IMG/VR virus record: IMGVR_UViG_3300009376_001018
Location: 1 to 42,421 of that record
Reading direction: 5' to 3' (one strand)
From: a virus
DNA: 42,421 bases
The position numbers were made by a program, and so were the translations under genes. Of this stretch, positions 34,247 through 41,800 are shown piece by piece. Within the stretch, counting starts at the first letter, position 1; each line of letters begins with the position of its first letter. The notes beneath the pieces were generated by a model. The model was not told the DNA's origin. It did no database searches and saw only the letters and a list, made by a program, of their open reading frames with translations.

Positions 34247-35449
34247 ATGAAACTGCCCTACATCTCAGCATCTCGATTGAAGACGGCACAGGACTGCCCG
34301 CTGGCCTACGCTCTCCGCTACGACCCTCCCAACGAGGAGGCTGTTCAAGTCAAATGGGCTGGCGAGCATCGCGATAACCTACAGGCCGCGAAACTCGGAG
34401 GCAACATTCACGACGCATTGGAGGAGTGGCGCCGACCGAACCCGAAGACGGGGAAGGTTCGACGCCCGGTGTTCAAGGAGTTAATCAGGCTCTATGACGA
34501 AGCGTGCGCTAAACAGGAGATTAACTTCGACCTGTATAACGACGGGAAGGATATGTTGCGTCGCTGGTTCGACAAGCGGAACGCCGGCGCGATGAAGACC
34601 AAAATCCTCCATGTCGAACAGCAGTTCGGTTCGCATAAGTCGCCCCATGTTCTATCCAACGGCGTTCCCGTTTTCGGATTCATCGACCTGACGCTCGAAC
34701 ATGAGGACGGCACTATCGAACTCGTGGATTACAAGACCCAGCGCGCTCCCATCAAGCAAGAAGAAGCCGACTCGAATGTTCAGGCTGGAATCTATCTGAC
34801 GGTTGCTCGCGAACTGTGGCCGGACCGGCCGCTCAAATTCACCTTCGACCTTCTCCGCTACGGGACGGTCACAACCTATTGGACCGACGAGAAAATTGCG
34901 TCGTTCAAGGATTGGCTCAAGACGAAGCAATCGTGGATTGAATCTATTGAGGAGCCGCGAGCCACGATTGGACCTGCGTGTAAATGGTGTTCGTTCATCG
35001 ACATTTGCCCGAAGGCCCAGAAACTCCTACAGGCCGGCTCGTGGGAAGTCGTCATCGGTGAGAACGAACCGACGGACGACGACGAGATGCTGGACCAATT
35101 GCAGTCCATCAAGGCGGCGAAGGCAATCCTGTCGAAGAAGCAGTCGGCGCTCGAAGGCATCATCAAGAACGAATGGTTCGACCCTCACGCTCCCGCGGCC
35201 GAACGAGTTCGGATAACCGAACGCTATGCGGTGAAGTGGGATGACCGTTCGAACACGGTATATCTCCCGTCGGAGGTCCAGCGGCTCGTGCCGCCCGGAG
35301 TGTTCGGTCAGATGGCTGGGCTCTCCAAAGCGAAGGTCGAACGGCTCCTTCCTGTTCTCCCCGCAGATGTGGCCGACGCGGTTCGCGACTCCGCAGTATT
35401 GAAACCCTTCAAGGCGCTGACCATTAGACGGCGCCAAGATGCAGACTGA
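34247..35449 (+). CDS. Cas4/RecB-like Fe-S exonuclease
   Basis: A 400-aa PD-(D/E)xK nuclease. Motifs: N-terminal Cys17 (SRLKTAQDCPLAY), GGNIHDALEEW with His55, GFIDL with Asp147, ELVDYKT with Asp161 and Lys163, QAGIY (Gln179, Tyr183), then C-x2-C-x5-C (Cys245, 248, 254) in CKWCSFIDIC. One early and three late Cys form the Fe-S cluster typical of Cas4, AddB and Dna2 nucleases. About 130 further residues follow, longer than Cas4. It likely resects DNA ends in recombination with the SSB and the RecA-like ATPase upstream. There is no CRISPR array nearby. Confidence 0.8.
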   Translation: MKLPYISASRLKTAQDCPLAYALRYDPPNEEAVQVKWAGEHRDNLQAAKLGGNIHDALEEWRRPNPKTGKVRRPVFKELIRLYDEACAKQEINFDLYNDGKDMLRRWFDKRNAGAMKTKILHVEQQFGSHKSPHVLSNGVPVFGFIDLTLEHEDGTIELVDYKTQRAPIKQEEADSNVQAGIYLTVARELWPDRPLKFTFDLLRYGTVTTYWTDEKIASFKDWLKTKQSWIESIEEPRATIGPACKWCSFIDICPKAQKLLQAGSWEVVIGENEPTDDDEMLDQLQSIKAAKAILSKKQSALEGIIKNEWFDPHAPAAERVRITERYAVKWDDRSNTVYLPSEVQRLVPPGVFGQMAGLSKAKVERLLPVLPADVADAVRDSAVLKPFKALTIRRRQDAD

Positions 35450-35768
35450 CGATGAAAGAGTGGTCCCATCGTCAAAATACGGCAAGCGCAAATTTGGTCG
35501 GATGGGAAAAACCGACGGTCGGTCGGTCAAACGACTGTGGCGCGCGATGATGAATGCGGGTGCCGTTTCACCCGACGGCTCTCCGCTGACGACCGGTGAG
35601 ATTGTTCAGTTAGACGACCAGCCGTTTGAGATTCACCGGCTCACGAATCACTTAGCGAAGAAGCCCCACCTGTTCGAATGTGTGGGCTCGGAACGGGTCG
35701 CCGGCATCGACGGCAGAACTCGCTACCCTCAGAAATTGTGGCTCGCCCGGGCGGACGCCTACGACTGA
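35439..35768 (+). CDS. Small basic protein, unknown
   Basis: A 109-aa protein overlapping the nuclease gene end by 11 nt. It contains a Lys/Arg-rich N-terminus (YGKRKFGRMGKTDGRSVKRLWRAMM) with a helical look and a C-terminal part (LTTGEIVQLDDQPFEIHRLTNHLAKKPHLFECVG...LWLARADAYD). No family is recognised. A DNA-binding role is only suggested by charge. The tandem hairpins follow its stop immediately. Confidence 0.45.
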   Translation: MQTDDERVVPSSKYGKRKFGRMGKTDGRSVKRLWRAMMNAGAVSPDGSPLTTGEIVQLDDQPFEIHRLTNHLAKKPHLFECVGSERVAGIDGRTRYPQKLWLARADAYD

Positions 35769-35828
35769 AAAACTCGATTTGGTCCAGCGAGTTTTTGCGA
35801 AAAACTCGAATCGTCCGCGCGAGTTTTT
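35768..35828 (+). terminator. Two tandem AAAAACTCG/CGAGTTTTT hairpins
   Basis: AAAAACTCG (35768-35776) pairs with CGAGTTTTT (35788-35796), and a second copy (35800-35808) pairs with 35820-35828; the same 9-nt arms also allow alternative pairing between hairpins. Each ends in a T-run, as in an archaeal terminator, and they follow directly on a stop codon. Confidence 0.6.
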
Positions 35829-36005
35829 CCTATTGGCGGCAATAGCCCCTGAAACTCAGCGCGTTTTCGAGCCCGATTTCGCGTCTGAAACGCTCTCAGT
35901 TTCGAGCGGTTCGAATCCCCAGAATGGCTATCGGCGTCAGAAGTGAAACTATTGGCGCCCATAACACCCCCCGAAACGAGTCGAAAATGGGGATTTGACC
36001 CTTAT
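35829..36005. other. Intergenic tract after terminators
   Basis: About 180 nt without a gene. It holds TATTG-GCGG-CAATA (35831-35844) and a set of GAAAC/GTTTC-rich partial repeats up to 35920. No promoter is evident until 36006. Confidence 0.4.
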
Positions 36006-36040
36006 TTCCATTGATATAGTGAAAACATTGATATACTAAA
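36006..36040 (+). promoter_or_regulatory. Tandem class A promoters
   Basis: TTCCATTGATATAGTGAAA (36006-36024) and AAAACATTGATATACTAAA (36022-36040) overlap as a near-duplication. A C-run and CATTATACAG follow. Likely drives the four-gene run starting at 36079. Confidence 0.6.
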
Positions 36041-36078
36041 CCCCCCTTCCATTATACAGAAGGAACGGGGGGAAACTG

Positions 36079-36225
36079 ATGGGGAACTACAACATGAGGG
36101 CGCCGAGGAGCAGGGTTGGCGCATCTGAGGTAGCAACCGCAGTCCCCCGTTCCGACTACGCAACAACCGAGGAGTGGTTGGTCGCACGACGCGCCTACAT
36201 GAACTCGGTGAACAGGAGGAACTGA
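36079..36225 (+). CDS. Small ORF, unknown (48 aa)
   Basis: Starts after a GGGGGGAAACTG tract, 45 nt from the class A promoter. Product begins MGNYNMRAPRSRVGASEVAT and ends in a helical, basic stretch (TEEWLVARRAYMNSVNRRN). It is the first of four very short, closely packed ORFs. Function is unknown. Confidence 0.5.
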   Translation: MGNYNMRAPRSRVGASEVATAVPRSDYATTEEWLVARRAYMNSVNRRN

Positions 36226-36227
36226 AT

Positions 36228-36353
36228 ATGAGCCAGACAGTCTGCCTAACAGGCAACACCATGCACGCAACAATAACGAACGACGAGGATGCCGAGAACG
36301 GCCTTTCGGTCGCCGCGGTTCTCGTGATGATGAACGGAACAAGGTGCGTTTGA
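36228..36353 (+). CDS. Small ORF, unknown (41 aa)
   Basis: ATG 36228 is 2 nt after the previous stop. Product MSQTVCLTGNTMHATITNDED continuing to a hydrophobic helix (GLSVAAVLVMMNG). A single short membrane helix is possible. The stop touches the next ATG. Confidence 0.4.
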   Translation: MSQTVCLTGNTMHATITNDEDAENGLSVAAVLVMMNGTRCV

Positions 36354-36542
36354 ATGAGCGCTGAGGACAGGGCTCGCCGGATAATCGCCGGCACCGCGAC
36401 CGACCTCGAAATCGACTTCGACTTCACTTGCGACGAGGCAGACGAAGGCGACATAATCGGCTACTGCGATTCATGCGCTTACCCCCACACTTGCGGGGAC
36501 GGCGACCAATGCCGCGGATGCGGAACATGGGAGCGATACTGA
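36354..36542 (+). CDS. Small zinc-ribbon protein (62 aa)
   Basis: Starts directly after the preceding TGA. It has an acidic first half (DLEIDFDFTCDEADEGD) and a Cys-rich end, YCDSCAYPHTCGDGDQCRGCG, with C-x2-C and C-x5-C-x2-C spacing that could bind one or two zinc ions. Function is unknown. Confidence 0.5.
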   Translation: MSAEDRARRIIAGTATDLEIDFDFTCDEADEGDIIGYCDSCAYPHTCGDGDQCRGCGTWERY

Positions 36543-36715
36543 TGAGCGACCTCGATGTTGAAATCAATTACCAAATCGACCTGTGGCGAGAACGGCGCGC
36601 ACTTGCACGCCACGAGAGGGACCTGAGAATCAGGGCTCGAATGGAATCCACCATAGCACTCAACCCCGGAATGTCTGATGACGAAGCATACGAACTCGTC
36701 ATGCTGACTTTCTGA
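36542..36715 (+). CDS. Small helical protein (57 aa)
   Basis: ATG overlaps the previous stop (TGATG). Product is charged and helical (YQIDLWRERRALARHERDLRIRARMEST) with a C-terminal YELVMLTF. No family recognised; it could be a DNA-binding or coiled-coil partner. Confidence 0.45.
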   Translation: MSDLDVEINYQIDLWRERRALARHERDLRIRARMESTIALNPGMSDDEAYELVMLTF

Positions 36716-36729
36716 GTGACCGGCCCCTT

Positions 36730-36743
36730 CATAACGGTGGGAC
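36730..36743 (+). promoter_or_regulatory. Class B promoter for PCNA gene
   Basis: CATAACGGTGGGAC, centred about 25 nt before ATG 36758. Confidence 0.5.
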
Positions 36744-36757
36744 TCAGACGACTATCC

Positions 36758-37558
36758 ATGTCGCTGACGCCCAACAGTCAGGTTTCACGAAGCGGAGTCA
36801 TCCGTGCCGAAGCCGGCTCGCTGGCTACTGTTCTCCGCCGGTCGGTTCTCGATAATCCATCGAATCCGGTCCGGGCTCTTTTCACCGAGGACGGCGTAAG
36901 CATCTGGACCCACGACATAGCGAAGACCGTTCAACTGATTATGACGAACGCAAGCGTGAATGGATTGAAGGTCAAGGAGCCCGTCATCATGCTCATCGAC
37001 CCGGACTCGATGGCCGGACTTCTCGATACGAAGTTCAGTCGCGAGATGATTCAGATTGAGGTTAAGCCGAACGCGCCGCTCGTCGTGAAGTCACGAACCG
37101 GTGGCGATGTTGTCTATCATCCAGCGGATGAAGACGATTGCTTCATCGTTCCCGACCATTGGATTATGCCGAAGGACTCGAAGGGATGGTTCCTCGTTCC
37201 GATGAAGAACAACGAACCATGCACGACACGGGTCACAGTCAGCAAGGAGGAGATGAGTCGCGGACTCGTGGATATGCTCGTTGCAGGTGCGCCCTATGTT
37301 TCGTTCGACTTCCAGCCGGGCGGCTCGACCTGTGCCTCCGGTCATTGGGGCGCGAAGGGAAACCGCGCGTCCTCGCCCATCGACGCAAAGGTCGAAGGCT
37401 CGGGCATCACACTCAACTTCACAGAAAACCTCGGGGGAATCATCTCCCGAATGGACGGCAACACCTTCGTTGTGCAGAAGCACCACGACACGCCGTTCGT
37501 GATAATCGAATCCGGCTCGACCGTAGTGGTCGCGACCGAAGCACAGCGCGAGGGATGA
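36758..37558 (+). CDS. PCNA-like sliding clamp
   Basis: A 266-aa protein whose length and pattern fit an archaeal sliding clamp. It starts with AEAGSLATVLRRSVLDNPSNPVRALFTEDGVSIWTHDIAKTVQLIMTNAS, like the PCNA opening (helix then F-x-x-x-G-x-x-hydrophobic and D-x-x-x-V). IMLIDPDSMAGLLD and a C-terminal PFVIIESGSTVVVATE resemble the clamp's interdomain and final strands. It stands beside primase and polymerase genes. No PIP-binding feature can be tested by eye. Start ATG 36758 is fixed by the class B box, not the TTG-like upstream extension. Confidence 0.6.
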   Translation: MSLTPNSQVSRSGVIRAEAGSLATVLRRSVLDNPSNPVRALFTEDGVSIWTHDIAKTVQLIMTNASVNGLKVKEPVIMLIDPDSMAGLLDTKFSREMIQIEVKPNAPLVVKSRTGGDVVYHPADEDDCFIVPDHWIMPKDSKGWFLVPMKNNEPCTTRVTVSKEEMSRGLVDMLVAGAPYVSFDFQPGGSTCASGHWGAKGNRASSPIDAKVEGSGITLNFTENLGGIISRMDGNTFVVQKHHDTPFVIIESGSTVVVATEAQREG

Positions 37559-37561
37559 ACG

Positions 37562-37798
37562 ATGGAATTTCCAGAAACGAAGAAGCGGTTCAGCCGCGAG
37601 GAAGCAGAACAAGCGTTAGGGATAGACGAGGAGGAGCGCGCGGTAATCAAGGCCAGCGTCAGCATCGAACTCCTGTTGGCGCACGCGGGAATCACGGACG
37701 ACCAAATCGACCTCGCCTACACGGCGCGGCTCAAGAATCAGTTAGCAGATGTTCGCGACGCATTTCAGGAACTCGTCGGTGACGAGGATGAGGTTTGA
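37562..37798 (+). CDS. Small acidic helical protein, unknown
   Basis: A 78-aa protein 3 nt after the clamp stop and overlapping the primase start by 11 nt. Highly charged and helical (EEAEQALGIDEEERAVIKASVSIELLLAHAG...LADVRDAFQELVGDEDEV). The tight packing suggests a primase or clamp accessory factor; no family is recognised. Confidence 0.5.
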   Translation: MEFPETKKRFSREEAEQALGIDEEERAVIKASVSIELLLAHAGITDDQIDLAYTARLKNQLADVRDAFQELVGDEDEV

Positions 37799-38957
37799 CG
37801 CCGGACAGATGGAGCGCGTTCTCCACCATCTCGGTTTCAATCACTATCCCCGAACGCTCGGGAATCCACGACAAGAATTCGTGCTGACGACGGATGAAAT
37901 CTATCCGCGGCTCGTGAAGTGGGACGGGCTCTATCCGTGCTTCATCTCGACAGCCGGCTACGACGACCTTCGATGGGAGGTCGGGAGAAAGCAATCACCG
38001 GGTCGTATCATCCATGAGATGACCTTCTTCGATTTCGACCACGACACCAAGCCGGAGAATGCGTTCGCTGATGTTCAACGGCTGAGCCAATTTCTGCGCT
38101 CGATGGATATTGCACATTGGGTTCAGTATTCCGGCTCGAAGGGCTATCACTTGTTCATCGTCCACGAACCGACGAAGTTCCGGTTCAGTCATCTCGACGG
38201 AAGCGCGGATGCTCTCAAGCATCTCATCAATCAGACTCAAACCCACCTTTCGAAAACGCTCGGGCTCAACACGCTGGACGAACAAACAACCGGCGACCCA
38301 AAACGCCTGTGTCGAATTCCATTCACGCGTCATGTGAATCGCCACCTTGAGGCGAGCGGCAGATTTGCCGTTCCGATTGAGGTCGAAAAACTCGACGAAA
38401 TCTCTCACGAGGAGGTAGTGAAGTCAGCCTATCGGCCCCAATACTTCCTCCCAAGTATCGTAGGTAGGAAAATCACGCTCGCAGAATTCATCGACGAGTT
38501 AGGCATTCGACTTCACGCGCCTGAAACTCAGATACGCGACATCATCAACGCCGAGTTCGATTTCGATTCGAGCGCAAAACAGTTCCTCGCGAGCCTCGAT
38601 TACCGATGCCCGGGTGTCGTCAATGAACTCAAGCGACGCAACCCACCGCACAGCGCGCGAGTTTTCACAGCCCTGTTTGCGAAGACACTCAATTACACGC
38701 CAGCACAGTTCGAGGAGATATGGTCGGAGATTGGGGAGGAGGTCGGCTATGTTGATTTACACAACAAGGAGCATCGGCTCTATCAGATTTCAACCATCTT
38801 CGACAATCCGAAGTATCGGTCATTTCCAAACTGCTCGACGCTGAAAACAAAGGGCTGTTGTATAGGGGAAACTTGCCCGAGATGGAAAACCTTCATGGGC
38901 GCAGAAGCAACCCCGCGAATTGAACGAAAGTGGCGGAGTAAGCATGGGTGCGAGTAA
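37788..38957 (+). CDS. Archaeo-eukaryotic primase (PriS-like) with Cys-rich C-terminus
   Basis: A 389-aa AEP-family primase making RNA or DNA primers. Catalytic Asp pair is in MTFFDFDHD (about 78-86), followed by the SGSKGYH nucleotide-binding motif (115-121; Ser-x-His/Lys type) and RLCRIPFTRH (about 180), all typical of PriS. The C-terminal 45 residues contain NCSTLKTKGCCIGETCPRW, a cysteine set like that of the PriL C-terminal or CHC2/PriCT Fe-S or zinc modules, so small- and large-subunit functions may be fused in one chain. ATG 37788 is chosen since translation from 37749 would lie wholly inside the previous gene. The XPF gene overlaps its end. Confidence 0.8.
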   Translation: MRFDAGQMERVLHHLGFNHYPRTLGNPRQEFVLTTDEIYPRLVKWDGLYPCFISTAGYDDLRWEVGRKQSPGRIIHEMTFFDFDHDTKPENAFADVQRLSQFLRSMDIAHWVQYSGSKGYHLFIVHEPTKFRFSHLDGSADALKHLINQTQTHLSKTLGLNTLDEQTTGDPKRLCRIPFTRHVNRHLEASGRFAVPIEVEKLDEISHEEVVKSAYRPQYFLPSIVGRKITLAEFIDELGIRLHAPETQIRDIINAEFDFDSSAKQFLASLDYRCPGVVNELKRRNPPHSARVFTALFAKTLNYTPAQFEEIWSEIGEEVGYVDLHNKEHRLYQISTIFDNPKYRSFPNCSTLKTKGCCIGETCPRWKTFMGAEATPRIERKWRSKHGCE

Positions 38958-39786
38958 GAAGACGAGATATGGCGACCTTCTCGAAAACTCGGATGCGCTC
39001 AGCGAGTTTTTCTCCACAGCCAACCTCGGGAAAAAACTCGGTTTCTATCGACATCTCACTCATCTGGTGGAGAAGGAAGAAGACTTCGAAAAACTATTGA
39101 CGGCAATAGACCCATACGACCTGCGCGAAAAACTCGGGAAGTCAATCATCGACGAAATGGTCGGCCGACATTTGAGAATCGACCATCGCGAACATTGGGC
39201 GATGCTCGGTTATCTCGGCGACCTCGGATTTGAAATAGTCCATCTCGATACCGGGACAGGAGATGTGGCGTCGAAGCGAGTTTCGATTGAGCGGAAGGAG
39301 GACGACCTCGTTCCGAGTTTGTTCGACGACCGCCGACTCAGACAATTGGGAGCGATGCGAGAGGAAGCCGAGTTCTCGTATCTCGTCGTCACGAAGTCCT
39401 ACTCAGAAATCAAGGCCGGCCTCGCGGAGCGCGACATCTGCGACACGGTGTTCATCTCGTTCATCGCCAGCCTGTGCGCCGTTGGCTATCCGCCTGTCTT
39501 CATTGACGACCGATTCGACGGCTCGGCGCTGATGGGGAAAATAATCAGCAAGATTGAGGACGACAAGCACCGGCTGTATATCCCTCGGCCGCGTGGCGCG
39601 AAGCCATCCGACTACAGGAACGCACTCATCGAGGCACTTCCAAAAGTGGGATTGAAAACTCGCCGGAAGTTAGTCGAGCGTTTTGGTTCGGTAGCGAATC
39701 TGAGCCAAGCAAGCGTCGATGAATTGGCGTCAATAGAAGGAATCGGCAAGGTCACAGCGCAACGCATTTTCGACTCGCTGAACTGA
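38944..39786 (+). CDS. XPF/ERCC4-family nuclease with HhH
   Basis: A 280-aa ERCC4-type structure-specific nuclease. The active site VSIERKEDDLVPSLFDDRRL (about 113-131) carries the ERKxxxD motif. The C-terminal region (LIEALPKVGLKTRRKLVERFGSVANLSQASVDELASIEGIGKVTAQRIFDSL) is a tandem helix-hairpin-helix DNA-binding domain. The helicase part of full-size archaeal Hef/XPF is absent. It would cleave branched DNA such as forks and flaps. ATG 38944 overlaps the primase stop by 14 nt. Confidence 0.9.
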   Translation: MGASKKTRYGDLLENSDALSEFFSTANLGKKLGFYRHLTHLVEKEEDFEKLLTAIDPYDLREKLGKSIIDEMVGRHLRIDHREHWAMLGYLGDLGFEIVHLDTGTGDVASKRVSIERKEDDLVPSLFDDRRLRQLGAMREEAEFSYLVVTKSYSEIKAGLAERDICDTVFISFIASLCAVGYPPVFIDDRFDGSALMGKIISKIEDDKHRLYIPRPRGAKPSDYRNALIEALPKVGLKTRRKLVERFGSVANLSQASVDELASIEGIGKVTAQRIFDSLN

Positions 39787-39822
39787 ATCGAGTTTTTCGC
39801 GCTCAGGGCGGGAAATTGATAG

Positions 39823-39845
39823 ACCGGAACATTCATATACTGAAG
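39823..39845 (+). promoter_or_regulatory. Class A promoter, rightward
   Basis: CCGGAACATTCATATACTGA, then GGACCCTCGCTTAGAATAGA, an initiation region of which 17 nt are identical to that of the leftward promoter at 23831. It begins 36 nt after the XPF stop. Confidence 0.65.
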
Positions 39846-39857
39846 GACCCTCGCTTA

Positions 39858-39995
39858 GAATAGAAGTGAAGGCCGACATTGGGTCCCCGTAGCCCCGGCA
39901 CACTTCGACCCAACGAAGGGCAATTCGGACATTCGGACACCGTTGCCGCCGACACCCTTCACCAAATCTTCGCTCGTGGGCTGGAAACGGCGTTT
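39858..39995 (+). ncRNA. Candidate viral ncRNA, copy 2
   Basis: About 100-135 nt starting at the AGAATAGAA of the class A promoter. A 7-bp closing stem (GTGAAGG 39866-39872 with CCTTCAC 39956-39962) encloses two hairpins: TTGGGTC (39879-39885) with GACCCAA (39907-39913), and GGCAA (39919-39923) with TTGCC (39943-39947). After the closing stem comes CAAATCTTC, then the 17-nt element and a T-run at 39991. There is no ORF with a credible start in either direction. The architecture matches copy 1 at 23735-23812 although stem sequences differ. Confidence 0.55.
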
Positions 39996-39996
39996 T
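39970..39996 (+). repeat. 17-nt element, direct copy
   Basis: TCGCTCGTGGGCTGGAA followed by ACGGCG and TTTTTT. Identical core to 24020-24036 (minus strand). Possibly the terminator of the RNA before it. Confidence 0.5.
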
Positions 39997-40002
39997 TTGA
40001 TA

Positions 40003-40027
40003 GGCCGGAACATTGATATACTGAAAA
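40003..40027 (+). promoter_or_regulatory. Class A promoter upstream of RFC gene
   Basis: CCGGAACATTGATATACTGA is followed by CCTCTCCCATCAAACGG. It would start an mRNA with a leader of about 150 nt before ATG 40198. Confidence 0.6.
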
Positions 40028-40043
40028 CCTCTCCCATCAAACG

Positions 40044-40197
40044 GAAGCGGAAGTGGCCCCGACGCCGGTTAGCGCCGGTAGCAAGGACCCACAGGGCGGT
40101 CGAAGGGGATGGCTCCCCAGCCAGACTGCCGGTGCAAATCCGGACCTTCGTGTCTTCCACCCTCTTATTTAGAAAGGTGGGCGGAGCCTGTCGGTCC
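40044..40197 (+). promoter_or_regulatory. Structured RFC leader
   Basis: The leader between the class A promoter and the RFC ATG contains CCGG/CCGG (near 40071), and a unit closed by CGAAGG/CCTTCG (near 40099-40150) holding TGGCT/AGCCA and CCGG-TGCAAAT-CCGG hairpins. It resembles a small three-way junction, perhaps with a regulatory role. A class B box at 40167 offers a second, leaderless start. Confidence 0.35.
40167..40182 (+). promoter_or_regulatory. Class B promoter for RFC gene
   Basis: TTTAGAAAGGTGGGCG, centred about 27 nt before ATG 40198. Together with the class A site at 40003 this gene appears to have two promoters. Confidence 0.5.
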
Positions 40198-41223
40198 ATG
40201 TGGAGCGAATCGTATCGACCTAAGACGCTGGATGAAGTCACAGGACAGGAGCATATCGTCCGGCGGCTCGAATATATGATTGACGACCTCCACGCTACCG
40301 GCAACGATGGCGCTTGGCCTCATCTGATGTTCGCTGGACCTCCCGGGGTCGGGAAGACGACCGTGGCTGTGGCCGCGATGCGGTCAGCCTTCGGCGACGA
40401 TTGGGAGATGAACTACATCGAACTCAACGCGAGCGACGCGCGAAGCATTCACGACATTCGAACGACGGTCAAGGACTTCTCACGCAAGGGAGTCATGGGC
40501 GTCTATCTCGTGGATGGGAAGCCGACTCCGATACCGTTCAATGTGGTCTTCCTCGACGAGTGTGATTCTCTCACACCGGAGGCACAGGCGGCTCTCCGCC
40601 GAATCATGGAGAGGTTCGCCAAGCAAACTCGATTCATCCTGTCGTGCAATTACCCTCACAAACTCATAGACCCCATCAAGGACCGCTGTGCGTTCAGCGA
40701 TACTCGATTCTCTCCGATACCCGCTAAGGCCATTTACAGGGCGCTCAAGGGCGTCGTTTCCCGAGAGGGGGTCGAGATAGACAAGGAGGCTTTGCGTGCC
40801 GTAGCACATCACTCGAAGGGCTCTATGCGTAAAGCACTCAACCTATTGTTCTCCGTCACCCGGGTCCCCGGCGAAGCCACGATAGAAGATGTGGATGAGT
40901 TAGTGGTCGAACTCTCAGCAGATAAAATGAGGTCGATGATGGCGCTTGCGTTCGAAGCCGAGAAGGCGGACGGACAGAAGCAGATTCAGTTCCACAGGCG
41001 GCTCGATGATATGGTCGAGAATTTCGGGGAGCGTGGAATGAGTGGAGGCGAAATCCTCGACGCGATTCATCGCTCGGTATCGGAAGATGCGGCCTGTCCG
41101 CTCGGACTTCGCCGGAAGGTATATCGGCATCTCGGTGAGGCGCTGTTCTGGTGTTCGGTGAGCCAAGATGACCTGCTGGCGGTCAAGACATTTTTGCGGA
41201 GAGTGACGATGGATGAACGGTGA
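40198..41223 (+). CDS. Replication factor C small subunit (clamp loader)
   Basis: A 341-aa AAA+ clamp-loader ATPase. It starts with MWSESYRPKTLDEVTGQEHIVRRL, the conserved RFC start. Walker A is GPPGVGKTT (47-55), Walker B is VVFLDECDSLT with the DECD box, the sensor region reads FILSCNYPHKLIDPIKDRCAF, with an RC pair in place of the SRC arginine-finger motif, and SKGSMRKALNLL forms sensor 2. It loads the PCNA-like clamp onto primed DNA. A rightward extension of the frame to 39943 is not used, because the conserved start and class B box both fall at 40198. Confidence 0.95.
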   Translation: MWSESYRPKTLDEVTGQEHIVRRLEYMIDDLHATGNDGAWPHLMFAGPPGVGKTTVAVAAMRSAFGDDWEMNYIELNASDARSIHDIRTTVKDFSRKGVMGVYLVDGKPTPIPFNVVFLDECDSLTPEAQAALRRIMERFAKQTRFILSCNYPHKLIDPIKDRCAFSDTRFSPIPAKAIYRALKGVVSREGVEIDKEALRAVAHHSKGSMRKALNLLFSVTRVPGEATIEDVDELVVELSADKMRSMMALAFEAEKADGQKQIQFHRRLDDMVENFGERGMSGGEILDAIHRSVSEDAACPLGLRRKVYRHLGEALFWCSVSQDDLLAVKTFLRRVTMDER

Positions 41224-41347
41224 TGATGTGGAGGGGTGGTCGAACGGTCATGTTGGTCGTCTTCAATTAGTCCGAACTCTCGTCGGTTGCGTCAATCTGT
41301 TCGTGGCTATTCTGATTCTCGCTAAGGTCATGGGGTGGCTCGATTGA
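41213..41347 (+). CDS. Small membrane protein (44 aa)
   Basis: Overlaps the RFC end by 11 nt. After a polar start (MNGDDVEGWSNGHVGRLQLV) it has one hydrophobic helix (TLVGCVNLFVAILILAKVMG). Probably a single-pass membrane protein; small proteins of this sort can be holins or exclusion factors, but nothing more supports either. Confidence 0.45.
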   Translation: MNGDDVEGWSNGHVGRLQLVRTLVGCVNLFVAILILAKVMGWLD

Positions 41348-41664
41348 ATCCGAAGGCTATCGACACCGACCAGAACAAGGAGATTCTGGCTATCATACTA
41401 CAGCGCCTACAGATTGGAATCAAAACCTACGGTCACGGCTTCCGCGTCCATGACGACACCCGACAGTTCGGAACTGAGAATGATGATTGGGTCGAAATGG
41501 CGCTCGAAGAAGCCATCGACGGAAGCCTCTATTTAGTGGCGCAATTGCTCAGGATTCGGGACTCACAGCGGAACGCGGAAGGTCGGGGGAATAATAGGAC
41601 GCCGCACGATGCTGTCGAGAGTCAGGGCGACTTCAACCCTGACGCTCCCACAGGAGATGACTGA
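41335..41664 (+). CDS. MazG-like nucleotide pyrophosphohydrolase
   Basis: A 109-aa protein from GTG 41335. The segment IGIKTYGHGFRVHDDTRQFGTENDDWVEMALEEAIDGSLYLVAQLLRIRD (about 27-76) fits the phage MazG/dUTPase-like pattern, with helix-borne EE-x2-D (Glu-Glu...Asp) metal ligands followed by YL and a helix. The C-terminus is disordered. Such enzymes hydrolyse (d)NTPs to clean the nucleotide pool during replication. Similarity is moderate. Confidence 0.55.
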   Translation: MARLNPKAIDTDQNKEILAIILQRLQIGIKTYGHGFRVHDDTRQFGTENDDWVEMALEEAIDGSLYLVAQLLRIRDSQRNAEGRGNNRTPHDAVESQGDFNPDAPTGDD

Positions 41665-41777
41665 TGGCGAATCGCTGGCGTAATGGCGTATGTCGAATCT
41701 GTCGCAAACGCCGCAATCTCGTTTGGGACCCGGAGCATCTGCGATGCTATGATTGCTGGATAGCGGTCAGTTCTTAA
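41664..41777 (+). CDS. Tiny zinc-ribbon protein (37 aa)
   Basis: ATG overlaps the previous stop. The product has CRICRKRR and CYDCW, a minimal C-x2-C...C-x2-C zinc ribbon, with Arg-rich surroundings. Likely real because of the overlap and the zinc pattern; function unknown. Confidence 0.5.
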   Translation: MANRWRNGVCRICRKRRNLVWDPEHLRCYDCWIAVSS

Positions 41778-41787
41778 CGGTGGGCGC
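41772..41787 (+). promoter_or_regulatory. Class B promoter for PolB gene
   Basis: TCTTAACGGTGGGCGC, centred about 25 nt before ATG 41801. The usual distance favours ATG 41801 over the in-frame ATGs at 41792 and 41798. Confidence 0.55.
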
Positions 41788-41800
41788 CTTCATGGGAATG

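Noticed and set aside
34247-35449. CRISPR-associated Cas4.
   Set aside because: Motifs fit Cas4/RecB-type nucleases, but there is no cas1, cas2 or CRISPR array and the neighbours are recombination genes.
35768-35828. CRISPR-like repeat array.
   Set aside because: The repeated 9-nt words are inverted pairs forming hairpins, not direct repeats with spacers.
40100-40151. Cobalamin-riboswitch-like core (CCGGTGCAAATCCGG) in the RFC leader.
   Set aside because: The hairpin resembles the cobalamin aptamer core and AGCCAG-ACTGCC nearby recalls a B12 box, but the order is wrong and the downstream CCCGC-ACTGT part is missing. RFC is also an unlikely target.
39855-40304. Leftward 149-codon ORF across the RNA candidate and RFC start.
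   Set aside because: It crosses two promoters and structured DNA and overlaps the RFC start. The peptide RRFQPTS shared with a frame at 23999 results from the shared 17-nt element.
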